This document shows, in pieces, positions 33,237 through 44,221 of a stretch of 64,000 bases of DNA. Each line of letters begins with the position of its first letter. Position 1 is the first letter of the stretch. The translations under genes were made by a program, and so were the position numbers. Source of the DNA: Aphelenchoides besseyi (Eukaryota; Nematoda; Chromadorea; Rhabditida; Aphelenchoididae). Under the pieces are notes generated by a model. That model was not told where the DNA came from. It did not search any database and saw only the letters and a program-made list of their open reading frames with translations. The stretch lies in assembly GCA_024699855.1 (NCBI GenBank), contig JAMPIQ010000003.1, forward strand, positions 682,001 through 746,000, read 5' to 3'.

Positions 33237-36123
33237 TCAGGAACTTCCAGTCTCGCGAGCTTGTCGAGGATCGTCGTTGGGTGGTCGATGGCACTTGTGG
33301 AGCTGGTTGAAGTGGCGTTTGAGAAGGCCGCGATCGGTAGAAACATGGGCCAATCGGTTACCATCGAACTTGACAATACGACCAGTGATACGTGTCTTCG
33401 GATTGAGTTGCACGTAGACTTCTTCGTGTAGCGTGAAGTGACGATCTCGTGCGCCGTGATGCTTGTCGAATCGTTTGGCGACTTTTGCTGAACCATCAGT
33501 CTTCGGTTCAGCTTCGGACGTTGTCGGTTGGTAGTCCATTTGAAACAGGGAATCCATAGGAGTTCGGATTCGCCCCCGGAAGAAAGCAGCAGCGGGACTC
33601 TCGTCGTTTGGTAGAGTATCCGACGGATAGTAGTTCAGCGAGAAGGTCGCTCGAGACAAACCCGCGATTCCTTCAGAACCCTTAGCCAATCTTGCCTTAA
33701 CCAGCCCTACTGCTCGCTCAGCTCGTCCATTAGATTGTGGATGGTAGGGAGGGGAGAACAAATGAGTGATACCAAATGACAGACACAAATCAGAGAACAG
33801 AGAGGAAGTAAATTGAGTACCATTATCAGAAACAATTGTGGAAGGAGGACCACGGAGAAAGAACAAACGTTTGAGAATATCCACCGTCTTCGCTGCAGAA
33901 ATCGTCTTGGTCTTCTCGGCGATGATGAAGTTGGTGTGTGCGTCGACGATGACCAGAAAATACCATGCATTTATTGGCCCACCAAAGTCGATGTGGATGC
34001 GCTCCCAAGGTTCAGTAGTCGTTGGCCAAGGCTTCAGAGTTGCTTTGAGCGGAGCAGCTGCCACAGACGCACATGCTTCGCACGTTCGGACGGTCTCCTC
34101 GATTGCATCGTTCATTCCCGGCCAATAAGCGTATTGTCGGGCGAATTGTTTGGCTTTGCGAATTCCCGGATGTCCATCGTGAATCAGTTCCAGAACGCGT
34201 TGTCGAAGCTGCGGAGGGACGACGATTCGGTTCTGCCACATAACAACTCCATTGACGGCGTAGAGCTGCGCACGTTTCGTCCAATAAGGTCCAATCAACG
34301 GGCATTCACGATCTGAATCTTCCCATTTGCTCTGCACTTTCTTCAGCAGCAGATTGAACGTTGGGTCACTGAAAGTAGCTGACTGAATCTCTCCACTACC
34401 TGACCTGTGAATCGCAGTTCCCGCTTCAGTAGACATCGCTCGTAACTCCTCCTCTTCCACCATGAAAGCTCCAATGACTTCTTCCATGTCCTCATCAACA
34501 TTCGATTTGCGGTCTTCGATTAGTCGCGACAGCGCATCGGCGTATCCGAAGGCATTCGTATTCACGTACTCAATTTCAAAATCGAAACCCAACAGTCGAA
34601 GAGCCCATCTCGCAAGTCGGTTGGTGGTCCGTGCATCGAGACCCTTTGTATTCTCGGTCTTGAACAGCGCCAGAAGCGGCCGATGATCGGTCTGCAAGAC
34701 AAAATGACGACCAAAAACAAACTTGCGAAAGCGTTCGACGGCCAAAATCAACGCCAATGCCTCGCGTTCGATTTGACTGTATCGTTGTTGCACCTCTGTG
34801 AAGGCCTTTGACATGTGGAACACCGTGCGGATCGATCCGTCATCGTATCGCTGCATCAAGGTGCCACCCATTCCCGTTGGGGAAGCATCTGCGGCGACGA
34901 TGAGTTGCTGTTTCGGGTCGTAATGAGCATTGACGAGACTTCCCGAGAGAATTTCCTTGGTTCGCTTGAAGGCTTGTCGTTGCTCCGGACCCCACTTGAA
35001 TTCCACATCTTTGACGGTGAGTTGTTCCAATGGCCGTTTGAGCTCGTGCATCTTCGGAATGTATTTACCGTAATAATTGATCATCCCCAGCAATGTTCGA
35101 ACGTCCCGGACCGTCGTCGGCTGTCGCATCGTTCGAATGGCTTCGAGTTTCTTTGGATCAGGTCGAATTCCATTGGCATCGACGATTTGACCTAAATAGA
35201 CAACCGATTTTCGTCGAAACGTACACTTTGGTAGTTGTAGCTTGAGTCCACATTCTTCCAATTGCTTGCACGCCGTCTCGACACGTTCGTCGTGCTCTTT
35301 CACTGACGAACCAGAGATCAGGATATCGTCCAAATAGACGATCACTCCAGGTATCCTTGCCATCACCTGATCCATGACTCTCTGAAAAACTGAGGGTGCA
35401 GTTTTTTAACCCAAAGTTTAGGCGTTGGTATTGAAACAGACCTTTGTGTGTGGTAATCGTTGTCAACTTACGAGACTCTTCATCGAGGACCAACTGATGG
35501 TAGGCATCCGATAAATCCAATTGACTGAAGAAACGTTGTCCTCGAAGCTTCGCGAAGATATCATCGATATTCGGCAACGGATAACAATCGTCGGCGAGAG
35601 CTCGATTGAGACCCGTCGAGTAGTCACCGCAAATCCTGATCTTACCGTTGGCTTTCTTCGCGACCACGATGGGCGTTGCCCATTTCGATTTCTCCACTGG
35701 TGCCAAAATTCCCATGTCGACCAATCGGTTGAGTTCGTTCTCCACCAGTGGTTCCACAGCCAACGCAAGAGGTCGTCGCGATAGGTGCACGACTTTTGCG
35801 TTTGGATCGACATCAAGAGTAGCTTCTGCAAAATTGCACTTTCCCAATTCACATGCAAATAAACTTGGGAACTTAGCCGTGAGTTTTGCTGTCAACTCGG
35901 ATCCATCTGTCTCGTTCTGCCCATCGTCTTTCGGTTTCGCGGAGTCCTGATCGATCATGTTGATACCGTCCGCGTATTGAACCATTTGCAGTCGATCCAT
36001 CGTTCGACTTCCCAACAGTGCTACGTCATTCCGACTGCTGACTATGAATGTAGTGCGGTCCATTTGACCATTCCATCTCACTAGTCCTTCAAACTCTCCC
36101 CACAACCGTGAGTGGTTTACCAT
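33237..36123 (-). pseudogene. Gypsy pol: reverse transcriptase, RNase H, integrase
   Basis: Two frames, 36123-35158 and 35375-33237, should be one protein. The first holds the end of protease (LLGSRTMDRL) and RT fingers/palm (FSQLDLSDAYHQ, LNFGLKN). A 1-nt insertion at about 35401 in an A-run shifts the frame just before the catalytic box, which reads VIVYLDDILI in the second frame. Then RNase H (VAADASPTGMGG, LQTDHRPLLAL), the integrase zinc finger (HxxxH, CEACAS) and the DDE core (HIDFGGP, VSDNGTQF, NGRAERAV). The C-terminus has no chromodomain. Confidence 0.92.
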
Positions 36124-37486
36124 CGACTCCGACGGGTCGAAGCTTACAGTCTCGTAGTAGCGGCTCGTTGAGTTGTTGCCATTGATTCAACCCGATCACA
36201 TTTGTGTCAGCGCCACTGTCCAATTGAACTTCTAAACGTTCATCGTTAACGCTTACCATCGCCTTGTGCCGATGCTGGTACAACGTGTTGATTCGAACAT
36301 GATGCAACTTCGGTTTCAGTTTCGGGCAAACCGAACGGATATGTCCTTTCTCATGGCATTCGAAACATTCGGACTCACGAAACTTGCACTCCTCGGTGTG
36401 TTCTTTTCCGCAATGTCGACACGTTTTCGACGACTTCTCCTTTCCTTTCGACTTGTTTTTGTCCTTTCGTGGTTTCGGCTTCGGCTTGTGTTTCTGAACA
36501 GCGAGAACGTTGGTTTTACTGTTTACCGATTGAGCTCCGAAATTCGGCGTTTCCATTGCGGCTCTCTGGCGATTACGAGCGTGATCAGCGACGTTTCGTA
36601 GAGTTCCTTGCAGTCCCTCCAACGTCGTGTTTCCCTCTTTGATCTCCAATTCACGGAGTACTGCTTCAAAGTACGGTTGATCGCCTTCGGCCTTAAGTGA
36701 ATTTACAAGAATCAAGGATTTCACCTGATCGTTTGTAATGCTTCCCCAATTCGCTTTGGAGAACAGCTTGTTCACCCGTCCGCATAGCTCATCCATCGAT
36801 TCGCCGTCTCGATGTCGGACTGACAGAAAATCCAAGCGCTTCTGAAACATTGTCTGACGATTAGTGAACAGACCCGACAACTTCAGAACAGTCGTGTCGA
36901 ACACGGTGCTCTCCGGGCGCTCCGGATACAAACTATCGGCCAGTCGCGCCCGCTCCGTGGTTCCCAGCAACGAAATGAGCAGAGTGCGCTGCTCCAACGC
37001 GTTCAGAGCCAACAGATCTGCAACCGACTTAAATTGAGCCAACCAATCTTCGAAATCAGCTTCGGACTCCGGGTCGAACGTGAAGGTGCTTATCAACGAA
37101 CGAACTTCGAGCAACTTCGACGTCGTTTGTACGGCCGTTTTGGTGGCACGGCTCGTGCTTGTCGCCGGAGTTTTCGGCTGCAAGATGAATTCGATCTCGC
37201 TGAGCAACATCTCTCCCTGCAGCACTCGTTCTCGATAATCGTTGGTATCCTTCAAATAAGCGTCCATTCCGTCTCCTCCGTTCAAACCCCACGCCGCCTC
37301 GTAGTTCTGGATGTTGCTGATGGAGCGCGTCACCTTTGCTGTGAAACCTCGCAGTTCCTTCTTGACCGCGTCCGTCAGCGACGTGATGTCCACTTGCTTG
37401 AAATCCTCGATCGCTTCGTTGATCGCATTGCTGGACTTGGTTATTTGGCCCTTACAGACCTTCTCTGGTGGCAAACGCTTTTCCAT
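36089..37486 (-). CDS. Gypsy gag plus start of protease
   Basis: Start taken at MEKRLPPEKVCKGQ (37486); an in-frame upstream extension to 37507 lacks support. The capsid-like region (FEDWLAQFKSVADLLALNAL, YPERPESTVF) is followed by a basic linker and two Cys/His knuckles (CRHCGKEHTEEC, CFECHEKGHIRSVC), then the protease active site LDSGADTNVIG. The frame stops at 36089, just inside protease; the rest of protease continues in another frame from 36123. A 1-nt change near 36097-36104 or a ribosomal shift would join them. Confidence 0.9.
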   Translation of the reverse strand: MEKRLPPEKVCKGQITKSSNAINEAIEDFKQVDITSLTDAVKKELRGFTAKVTRSISNIQNYEAAWGLNGGDGMDAYLKDTNDYRERVLQGEMLLSEIEFILQPKTPATSTSRATKTAVQTTSKLLEVRSLISTFTFDPESEADFEDWLAQFKSVADLLALNALEQRTLLISLLGTTERARLADSLYPERPESTVFDTTVLKLSGLFTNRQTMFQKRLDFLSVRHRDGESMDELCGRVNKLFSKANWGSITNDQVKSLILVNSLKAEGDQPYFEAVLRELEIKEGNTTLEGLQGTLRNVADHARNRQRAAMETPNFGAQSVNSKTNVLAVQKHKPKPKPRKDKNKSKGKEKSSKTCRHCGKEHTEECKFRESECFECHEKGHIRSVCPKLKPKLHHVRINTLYQHRHKAMVSVNDERLEVQLDSGADTNVIGLNQWQQLNEPLLRDCKLRPVGVDGKPLTVVGRV

Positions 37487-37570
37487 CCTGCAATTCCACG
37501 AAACCAAACAACGGAAAGAAGTTTTCAGTCACTCACCGGGTTCTCGATTCGGGTGCTGACTGCGCCAATT

Positions 37571-37750
37571 TGTTCATTCTTGACGGAGACTGACCAAGAA
37601 CAAGTTTATTTGGATACAATAAAAATCAACAACAGTAACAACCTTGTGTTTTTTTACCACCAACAGCGAGCGGCTGTCCCATCGGAACCCAGCGAAGTGA
37701 TCGGGCTAGGACCCAACAGGAGTAAGAGACATCATTTACAGCCCCGAACA
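37571..37750 (-). repeat. 5' LTR
   Basis: 180 bp; starts TGTTC and ends GAACA when read on either strand; flanked by the GTTGG duplication. Confidence 0.95.
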
Positions 37751-38237
37751 GTTGGTTTGAACGATTGACTACTTGATTGCGATTATGGTAGTGTGCTGCT
37801 TGGTGTTCAAAAGCTGACTGTTACGTGAATCAAAACTGTTTTTGATTGGAATTTATTTAAATCATCAATCATTTTAAAAAAACGTATCTTAATAGAAGTT
37901 TTTTGAGCACCGTAGTTAATTTGGGATCATGATTATAAAAAAGTACAACGAGTGGAAAAAACTTCCAAAAAATTCTTATAATGAAAGAGCCATCACTGAG
38001 ACGTCGAGAATTGTCGAAGCGGCAGAAGCACATCGAGTTGGAGTTACGGGCAATTCCTCGTCGACAGCGCTCGAATCTACGGTATCGTTTGCTTCTTTGG
38101 CATCCGTTTTGTTCTCCTCTTCTTCAGGTTGTTTACATCCATATCGCTTGTTGTATTGCTGAGCTCGATAATGACGTCGGAATCGCTTGTCCTTATCTCT
38201 ACAATATCATATCGAATGAGTCAACAGTCCGAATTGT

Positions 38238-40680
38238 TTACCGGTTCGGCAACACAAACACATCGCCCACCGATTCTGCAGCCATCATACTACTGTCACT
38301 ATCAGTCATAAAAATCGGTTTCGGAAAGAACATTCGCTTTGACGGAGTGAACATTCGATCTGTGGCCACACGGATGCTGTCGTCCAGCCCGTAGTTGCGT
38401 AGTGCTTCGTCCAAGAACTAAAACTTCGTTGCTATTGTTAGTTTGGTTGTCACTAACCTCGTCTTCATCCATCGAATTCTCCAGTTGATCGTTCGATTCA
38501 TTCTCAACAAAGTTTTGTTTGCACAAAAAGTCTTGAATCGCGTCTTCCAATTCTTCGCGTTTCAATGTTCCTTTTGCCGGCATCTTAACACTAACCATCA
38601 GACGTTTGATTCTGTCCAACAGATCGGTCGATTGACTGTTTTTGTTTTGGTTGTTCAGAACCACGGGCTTCAGACGCATCACTTTTGCTTGTTCTTTCAC
38701 TTCCTCAACCGTCCAATCGACGGGCAGAATCTCGATCAAACGGTTCCAATCTTCTTCTTCAATTGGATTGAAAAGTCTGAATCCCGTCTGAAAAGATTAT
38801 ATTCAATCAGAATTTCGAGACGTTAACTCACCTTCAAATCTACCTTTTCCTTTTCGCCCCAACGTTTTTTCTTCGGTTTTTGAGTCGCGAAAGCCAAAGG
38901 CTGTGTCTTGGACGTTTCTGATCGTTTAGTCGAAGTTCTCGAACACTTTGTTGTTTGATTAGTTTGTGATCTGGTTGCTGGAAAAAGTGAACGTCGCGGT
39001 TTTGCTGGTGATTGTCGAAGCTTTCGTTTCAACGTCCTCGTATCGGAAGCTCGTCGTTTGACTTTGTTGGCTGCATAAAATGAGATGAGTTGTTTAAAGG
39101 TGCTCACTTACGTTGTCGCTGTGTTCGCTGACGAGTTCGACTGGCAATCGAGTTCTCTCGATGATCGCTGATATCCTCTTCATTGTCGCTTTCGACAACT
39201 CGACGTCCAAGTTGCGGTTTTCGTGCCGCTAACGGTGTTGCTTCTTCGTGATCCGAATCCGACTTGTATTCCAAAAGTTTTCGTAGAGCACTTTTGCTCT
39301 GTGATTCTCGACGCTTCGGTTTCTTGATCTGGTGCACGGATTGCAATCGTCGTTCGATTTGTTTGGGCGTCTCGGCCTTCTGCAAATGCAATCCATTTGC
39401 AATAGCATTCAACATTTTGGCATCCGTGTTCGTCAAGTGCGTGGTTGTTGTAGACTTTCGCAGTTTGATCGGTTCGCCCATGGAATTGTAGACGATTCGC
39501 TCTCCGAACGCCAGTCGCGGTTTCAACAAACGACCACGTTTCGAACGATTCAACTCGGGAGTTTGTGGTGTGAAGAAGTCGGAATCGCGTTTGGATTTGC
39601 ACCCACGTTTCTGTCGATTCAATAGAGTGATTGATGCAGAAGTACGTTGCAAATTCTGAAGACGCACAGCTGATCGAGCCAAACGACGTGGAGTTTCGAA
39701 TGAATCGGGAATTGGAGCGGGATCTGAAAAGAAGCGATAAGCTCACTATTGTGGTCTTTAGAAGTCCGATGAATAGCCCGGCAATCAATTACCTCGTGAA
39801 TCTACTTGCAAACTATTTTGATTAGTTAGCTCCATTTCAGAAGTTTTCGATTTATCTGAAAAGACGAATTGAATAAGAAAAGAATCCCGTGGATTACCGT
39901 CAACTTCCGAGAGTCGTTCGGGAATATCGAAGTCCGAGGGCCACGCGAAGTCGAAGGATTGATCGTCGTCGTCTTGGAACCGTTGATTCAAACGCCGCTT
40001 TTCAGGCGGCACTGAATCTTTGAAGTTTTGGGAACGTTTTCGAGTGGATTTGTTCGAGTCGGAAGCTTTGAACTGAACCACTGACTGCTGTGAATTCTGA
40101 TGATTTTGCAATTTTTGACGACTGAAAGAGCAAATCAAAAAATGCAAACGAAAAGAACAAACCTAAAATCAATGAACTTGCGAAGCTCCACGTACCAATC
40201 GTCCGGAAAGCCGTTGGCGAATTTGTCGATCAGTTCATGAGGAAAACCACCTGAAATCGAAAATGGAAAATGAATTGAAGCGCCGAACTCACGTTGCAAA
40301 CTCAACGTTTTTTCCATTTTGCCCACCAGTTCGTAGACCGTCGACTTCGTTTTCACGAGTCGACTGTCAACCAGTTCGTGGATCTCGGAAGTTGTCCAGT
40401 GGATGCCTAAAGAGAAGTTTTTATTGCTAAAAGTCATTTCCTTACCACTTTCCGCACGAACACCTTCGATGCAAAGAGCGACATCGTGAAACAAACCGCC
40501 CGACTTCTCAACCAAACGCTTGAAATTGAGACGCCAACACACGAGTTTGATTGCTGGAGACAGTTCGGGAGCCTTCTTACGGTTTCGCTGAAGAGATTAC
40601 AATTAAATCTTCAGAAGTAGATGTCGACATACCCTCGGCGGTAGATCGTTCAGAAATTCGCCCGTAGCGTCCAAATCCAT
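38238..40680 (-). CDS. knl-2: KNL-2/MIS18BP1-like centromere protein (SANTA + SANT/Myb)
   Basis: Ten exons (40680-40633, 40587-40446, 40406-40293, 40250-40163, 40121-39898, 39855-39793, 39723-39112, 39070-38832, 38787-38458, 38417-38238), all in phase, give 679 residues. Residues ~22-131 match the SANTA domain: VCWRLNFKRLVEKSG, VALCIEGVR, IHWTTSEIHELVDSRLVKTK and the hallmark end FPHELIDKFANGFPDDWYVE. Residues ~495-548 form a SANT/Myb repeat with Trp at 501, 524 and 535 (KKRWGEKEKVD, EEEDWNRLIEILPVDWT). Between them is a long basic, disordered region. In known nematodes KNL-2 loads CENP-A on chromosomes. Name by domain architecture only. Confidence 0.8.
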
Positions 40681-40834
40681 GGCTTAACAAGTAAAAAACA
40701 ATTGGAAGCCAGGAAGCGTCAAAATCGACGCAGCGACTCGTTTTGTCGTTTTTGTTTTAATCGATTTTTTGCGGCGAGTACTCAGTATATTCACAACGCC
40801 AAGCGTTATATCGATTGGGGCTCAGATATTCCAC

Positions 40835-41391
40835 TCAAATCCTTTTGCAATGCTGGACACTCAAATAAACTTTGAAAATGGGCTTTTGTTTGACGTTTGT
40901 GCTTTCATACGGATGTTGATGAGTGCCGTCGTAATGATACGGGTAGTAAAAGTCTCTCCGTTTACTTATTCTTGTATGAGACTTGTAGTTGTTGAATTGC
41001 ATCAACCTAATCAGTCGAAAATTGAAGTTAACAGCGAAAACTCACTTTTCTTCGAACTTATCACGCAACATCGACTGCTCGAAAAACATCTTCGAAGTTT
41101 TGTTCAATTTGGCGATGTACGCTTTGGTCTCTTCACTGTCAAGATCCTCCATCCAACGATATGGATCAGCAACCTAAACAACAAGGTTAGTTGACAAGAG
41201 ACCATTGTTCCGGGATAATCTTCGACAACCGTTTTATCGCGACGGGCTTTTGGATACATGGATGGAAGCAAAATCGCGTCGTCAAAGTCCTTGTCCAATG
41301 CCGATCTCTCCGCTTGATTGCGGTAACAGATGGCCGAAGATAGCCAACGAATGGCCGACAGTAGAAACGGTGTGCCTGCAATAGCGGACAT
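40835..41391 (-). pseudogene. prolyl oligopeptidase, N-terminal fragment only
   Basis: Exons 41391-41203, 41173-41046 and 41006-40835 give 162 residues. After a ~45-residue leader the sequence is plainly prolyl endopeptidase: YPKARRDKTVVEDYPGTM, then VADPYRWMEDLDSEETKAYI and NKTSKMFFEQSMLRDKF. Exon 3 (FNNYKSHTRISKRRDFYYPY) aligns with the first propeller strand, then runs to a stop. The family is ~700 residues with a C-terminal Ser-Asp-His hydrolase; none of that is present, and knl-2 starts 155 bp downstream. The first intron is only 29 nt. A truncated duplicate or degraded gene. Confidence 0.8.
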
Positions 41392-41808
41392 CTGAAATTT
41401 CGTGGTTAGAAGCGAAAGTTGAAGCCTTTACGTTGATCACAAGCTCCGAAGATGGAGGTCACATAAACTCGAATTTCTGGGATTCTGATCGCAATAACAC
41501 GGCAATAAGAAAGCAAAAGGGGACTAAGAAGCCCGTTACTTCAGTGAATCAAACACCCGAGTAAAAGAGCGCAAAAGACAATCGACTGTTGTGAAGACTT
41601 TTCGAAAATGCGAGTGACTTTTAAGTAATAAGCAATGGAATAAGAAGGAAAGTAATGAGAAGCTTTGAATGTAAATGTTGTCAGTTTATACCCCTTCATC
41701 AGTTTCCGTTTTCTATTTGTTCATAGAAATTAAATGGCCACACAAACGTGTGCTATAAATTTCTTATTCCTGTTACGCAAAGACATCGCTATTCGAATTC
41801 TCGTTTAT

Positions 41809-42075
41809 TTAATCACAAACGCCGAAATTAATCACAACGATTGAAAGAGAATGATATGACCACATTGATCCAACAAGTGAGTGGACGATTGTCGAGCAAG
41901 TGCTTTCGACGTGAATTTCCAATCGGCCGGCAATTTCGAAATTGAGATCGTATTTGAGTAGAAGTTTGCAGTCCTTGACATCCAAAACCAAATTGAGTTG
42001 ATTTCGGCAGGTCATGTCGTTGTTTACGTCTTTAAAATTTTGATATGATCGAAAAAAGGAATTAGGAGCAAACAC
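41809..42075 (-). CDS. small hypothetical protein, possibly a last exon
   Basis: Frame ending ...LDVKDCKLLLKYDLNFEIAG...SIVVINFGVCD, followed by an aataaacgag polyadenylation-like signal at about 41800. A start codon is not obvious; the frame is open upstream to VKVFAPNSFFRSY. No family recognised. Confidence 0.3.
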   Translation of the reverse strand: MFAPNSFFRSYQNFKDVNNDMTCRNQLNLVLDVKDCKLLLKYDLNFEIAGRLEIHVESTCSTIVHSLVGSMWSYHSLSIVVINFGVCD

Positions 42076-42169
42076 TTTAACCGTCCAAATGTCAGATTAC
42101 ATTTCAATGTTTTAGAGTCTTTATTAACTTTAATTACACCAAATTCTCCATCTTTTGATTTAAATCTAT

Positions 42170-43518
42170 TTACGTGTTTACTTTCGGATGCCCAAGTCCC
42201 AATTTTCTATCTTTGAAGTCGTAAATATGACAATAGTTCGTGGAGAAATAAGCTCCGATTGACCATTCAAGCAAATAGTTTGAAGGATATTCAGCCACAG
42301 AAGCACAAACTACACTTCGACCGTTGAGACATCCTGGTTCACAAAGCAGATCCGTGCTCCGCAACACCAGCATCTCACCAAGAGAGTTGGTGAAACGAAC
42401 ATACGCACGATCAGCAGTGCAATTAGCGTACAGTTTGTGTTCTTTACTATAGTAAAAAATTCCATTGTTTATGAAGAGATTCAAAACCCGCTGCGGTACG
42501 TAGACATAAGAATCGAATGTGTTCCATAAGACCTAAACGTGCAAAAATTCAATGGTTAAAAACAACTTACTTTCGTCTTTCCAAACGATGTTCCCAAAAC
42601 ATTAACATCAGAAAATTCGAAGACCCATCCATTCTCTTCAACAGTCGAAAACTCGGTCCAATGATCACAATCAAAGCGTTCCGTGCGTCCGAGCACTGCA
42701 CGACCCGAAATAAACGTAGCAGCCGAAAAGCTAATCACCGGTTCTTCAAGTATTCCTCTGTTATATAAATCGAATATAAAGTTCGGTTGTTCGTGTGAGC
42801 CGGGAGCCAATCCAAACAATGAATCGTGGCCTTCAAAAATACTGAAAGATCTGGATATCAAAAGAAGCCCCGAAACTTACTTAGAGTCCATAAATATTCC
42901 GCTTAGAAACTTGAACTCTCTGATCTTCAGACTCAAATTGTTCAAATTCCTGAACTCCAAAACATCTTCCACGTGAATTGCCATCATTCTCCGTGTCTCT
43001 CTTTTTTCGCCATGCCATTTGCCGCGATCAGTCAGCGTTCGCGAAGTGGAAGAAAGTGAACGATTGTAGACTGTAAGAGTGTAGGGTGGTGTTGAGCAGT
43101 AAGTCGGAATGTTTTGTTTCGTGATTCGGAGACAATTAGCATCGCAGTAAATTGAATGGAAAGAAACTGAACACATGAATGAATTCGTTTGTTGCAACAG
43201 CTTACAATTATTGCAATAATTGGGACAGTTCGTGGACCTAACTCCACATTGCGCGTCGATGACTATCACATGCCGAAAAAACGGATAGACGAGAGCATCG
43301 AAGTCAACAGACGGAGTTCCGATTTGAATCTTCAACCAATTCCCGCTATTAGACAGTTGCTCGAATCCAAAATCTGAAGACAATCTTAGGGTGAAGTTAA
43401 TTCTCCAACTTACACGGAGCGAATCTGATGTTGTCAATCCATTTGGGCTCCTCGGTGCCGAAACAGAAACCAAGCAAAAAGACAACAAAAGTTGGAAGAT
43501 GCATTTGGAAGTGATCAT
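42170..43518 (-). CDS. pepsin-like (A1) protein lacking both catalytic aspartates
   Basis: Exons 43518-42881, 42841-42571 and 42532-42170 give 423 residues (409 if a 42-nt in-frame intron in exon 1 is removed). Signal peptide MITSKCIFQLLLSFCLVSVSA. The pepsin layout is clear: WLKIQIGTPSVDFDALV, then SLFGLAPGS, FIFDLYNRGILEEPVISF, and the closing YCHIYDFKDRKLGLG. Where DTGS should follow FDALV the protein has YPFF (78-81), and the second site reads WNTFDS (Asn307) instead of DTGT/S. It keeps the fold and many cysteines but cannot be an aspartic protease. Likely a secreted binding or inhibitor-like pseudoprotease; decay is less likely since the frame is clean. Confidence 0.75.
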
Positions 43519-43581
43519 TGATGATTTCAACAGAGGTAACAATCTTTGTTTAAAACTGATAAGGAAATGTAATGCGGATTT

Positions 43582-43905
43582 TCAAAGATTAAAGCAGCTT
43601 AAAACGAGTCGAAAGTGTGATAAACAATAAAATTGTCGAACCTGTTCCTCAACATTAAGTTTAAGGACAAACACGCGAATGAACTGCAACGCTATGCATT
43701 TGCCATTCGCGCACTGCCCAACGATCACTCCATTCTCCCGTCCACTATCAGTTTTGCAAGCGACATTCAGACTCCTAGTCCTTTCAACGGCAAGCCCCAA
43801 CGGTACTGGTTAACAACGAGCATTTTTGGTGTCTATCTGCTTGTCGGTAACACAAAGAACGTTGATTTCTTGTTGATTACTTTTATGCTCAACTTGTGTT
43901 TGTGA
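43582..43905. other. overlapping short frames, no supported gene
   Basis: A 90-codon plus frame and a 72-codon minus frame overlap here. Neither has a domain or splice support; the stretch lies upstream of the pepsin-like gene. Confidence 0.3.
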
Positions 43906-44221
43906 AGCAACAAAAATGTTGACATCTCAGAAGTCGAATATGACTTTCGTTTAAACAGAACGATCCATAACTTGCAATCAAGACCTTCGTCCGACTGATT
44001 ACTAACCTTAAATTTAAGTACGAAACCGAGAGCCCAAAGCCATTAGGCAGTTTTTGTTTTCAATAAACTTCTTTAGAAATCACTAGTTGAACACTTTTTG
44101 TAGACCAATTCGAATCGACCGTTACTTTCCTATTTTATACTTTTGGCTTGAAATGAACGAACTTGATTAGAAGTCGATTTGTTTTAAAGTTTAAACGAGC
44201 TTATTTTCGTACAACAATTGT

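Larger units (their letters stand above)
32912..37750 (-). mobile_element. Gypsy-type LTR retrotransposon
   Basis: 4,839-bp element: LTRs 32912-33091 and 37571-37750 (180 bp each, TGTTC...GAACA termini) and a perfect 5-bp target duplication GTTGG (32907-32911, 37751-37755). The LTRs differ at one position (32918 G versus T). A purine-rich tract (GAGGGAGGAA) precedes the 3' LTR; the putative primer site after the 5' LTR begins TGGCGCAGTCAGCACCC. Order gag-protease-RT-RNase H-integrase, hence Gypsy/Metaviridae. No envelope-like frame. Confidence 0.97.
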
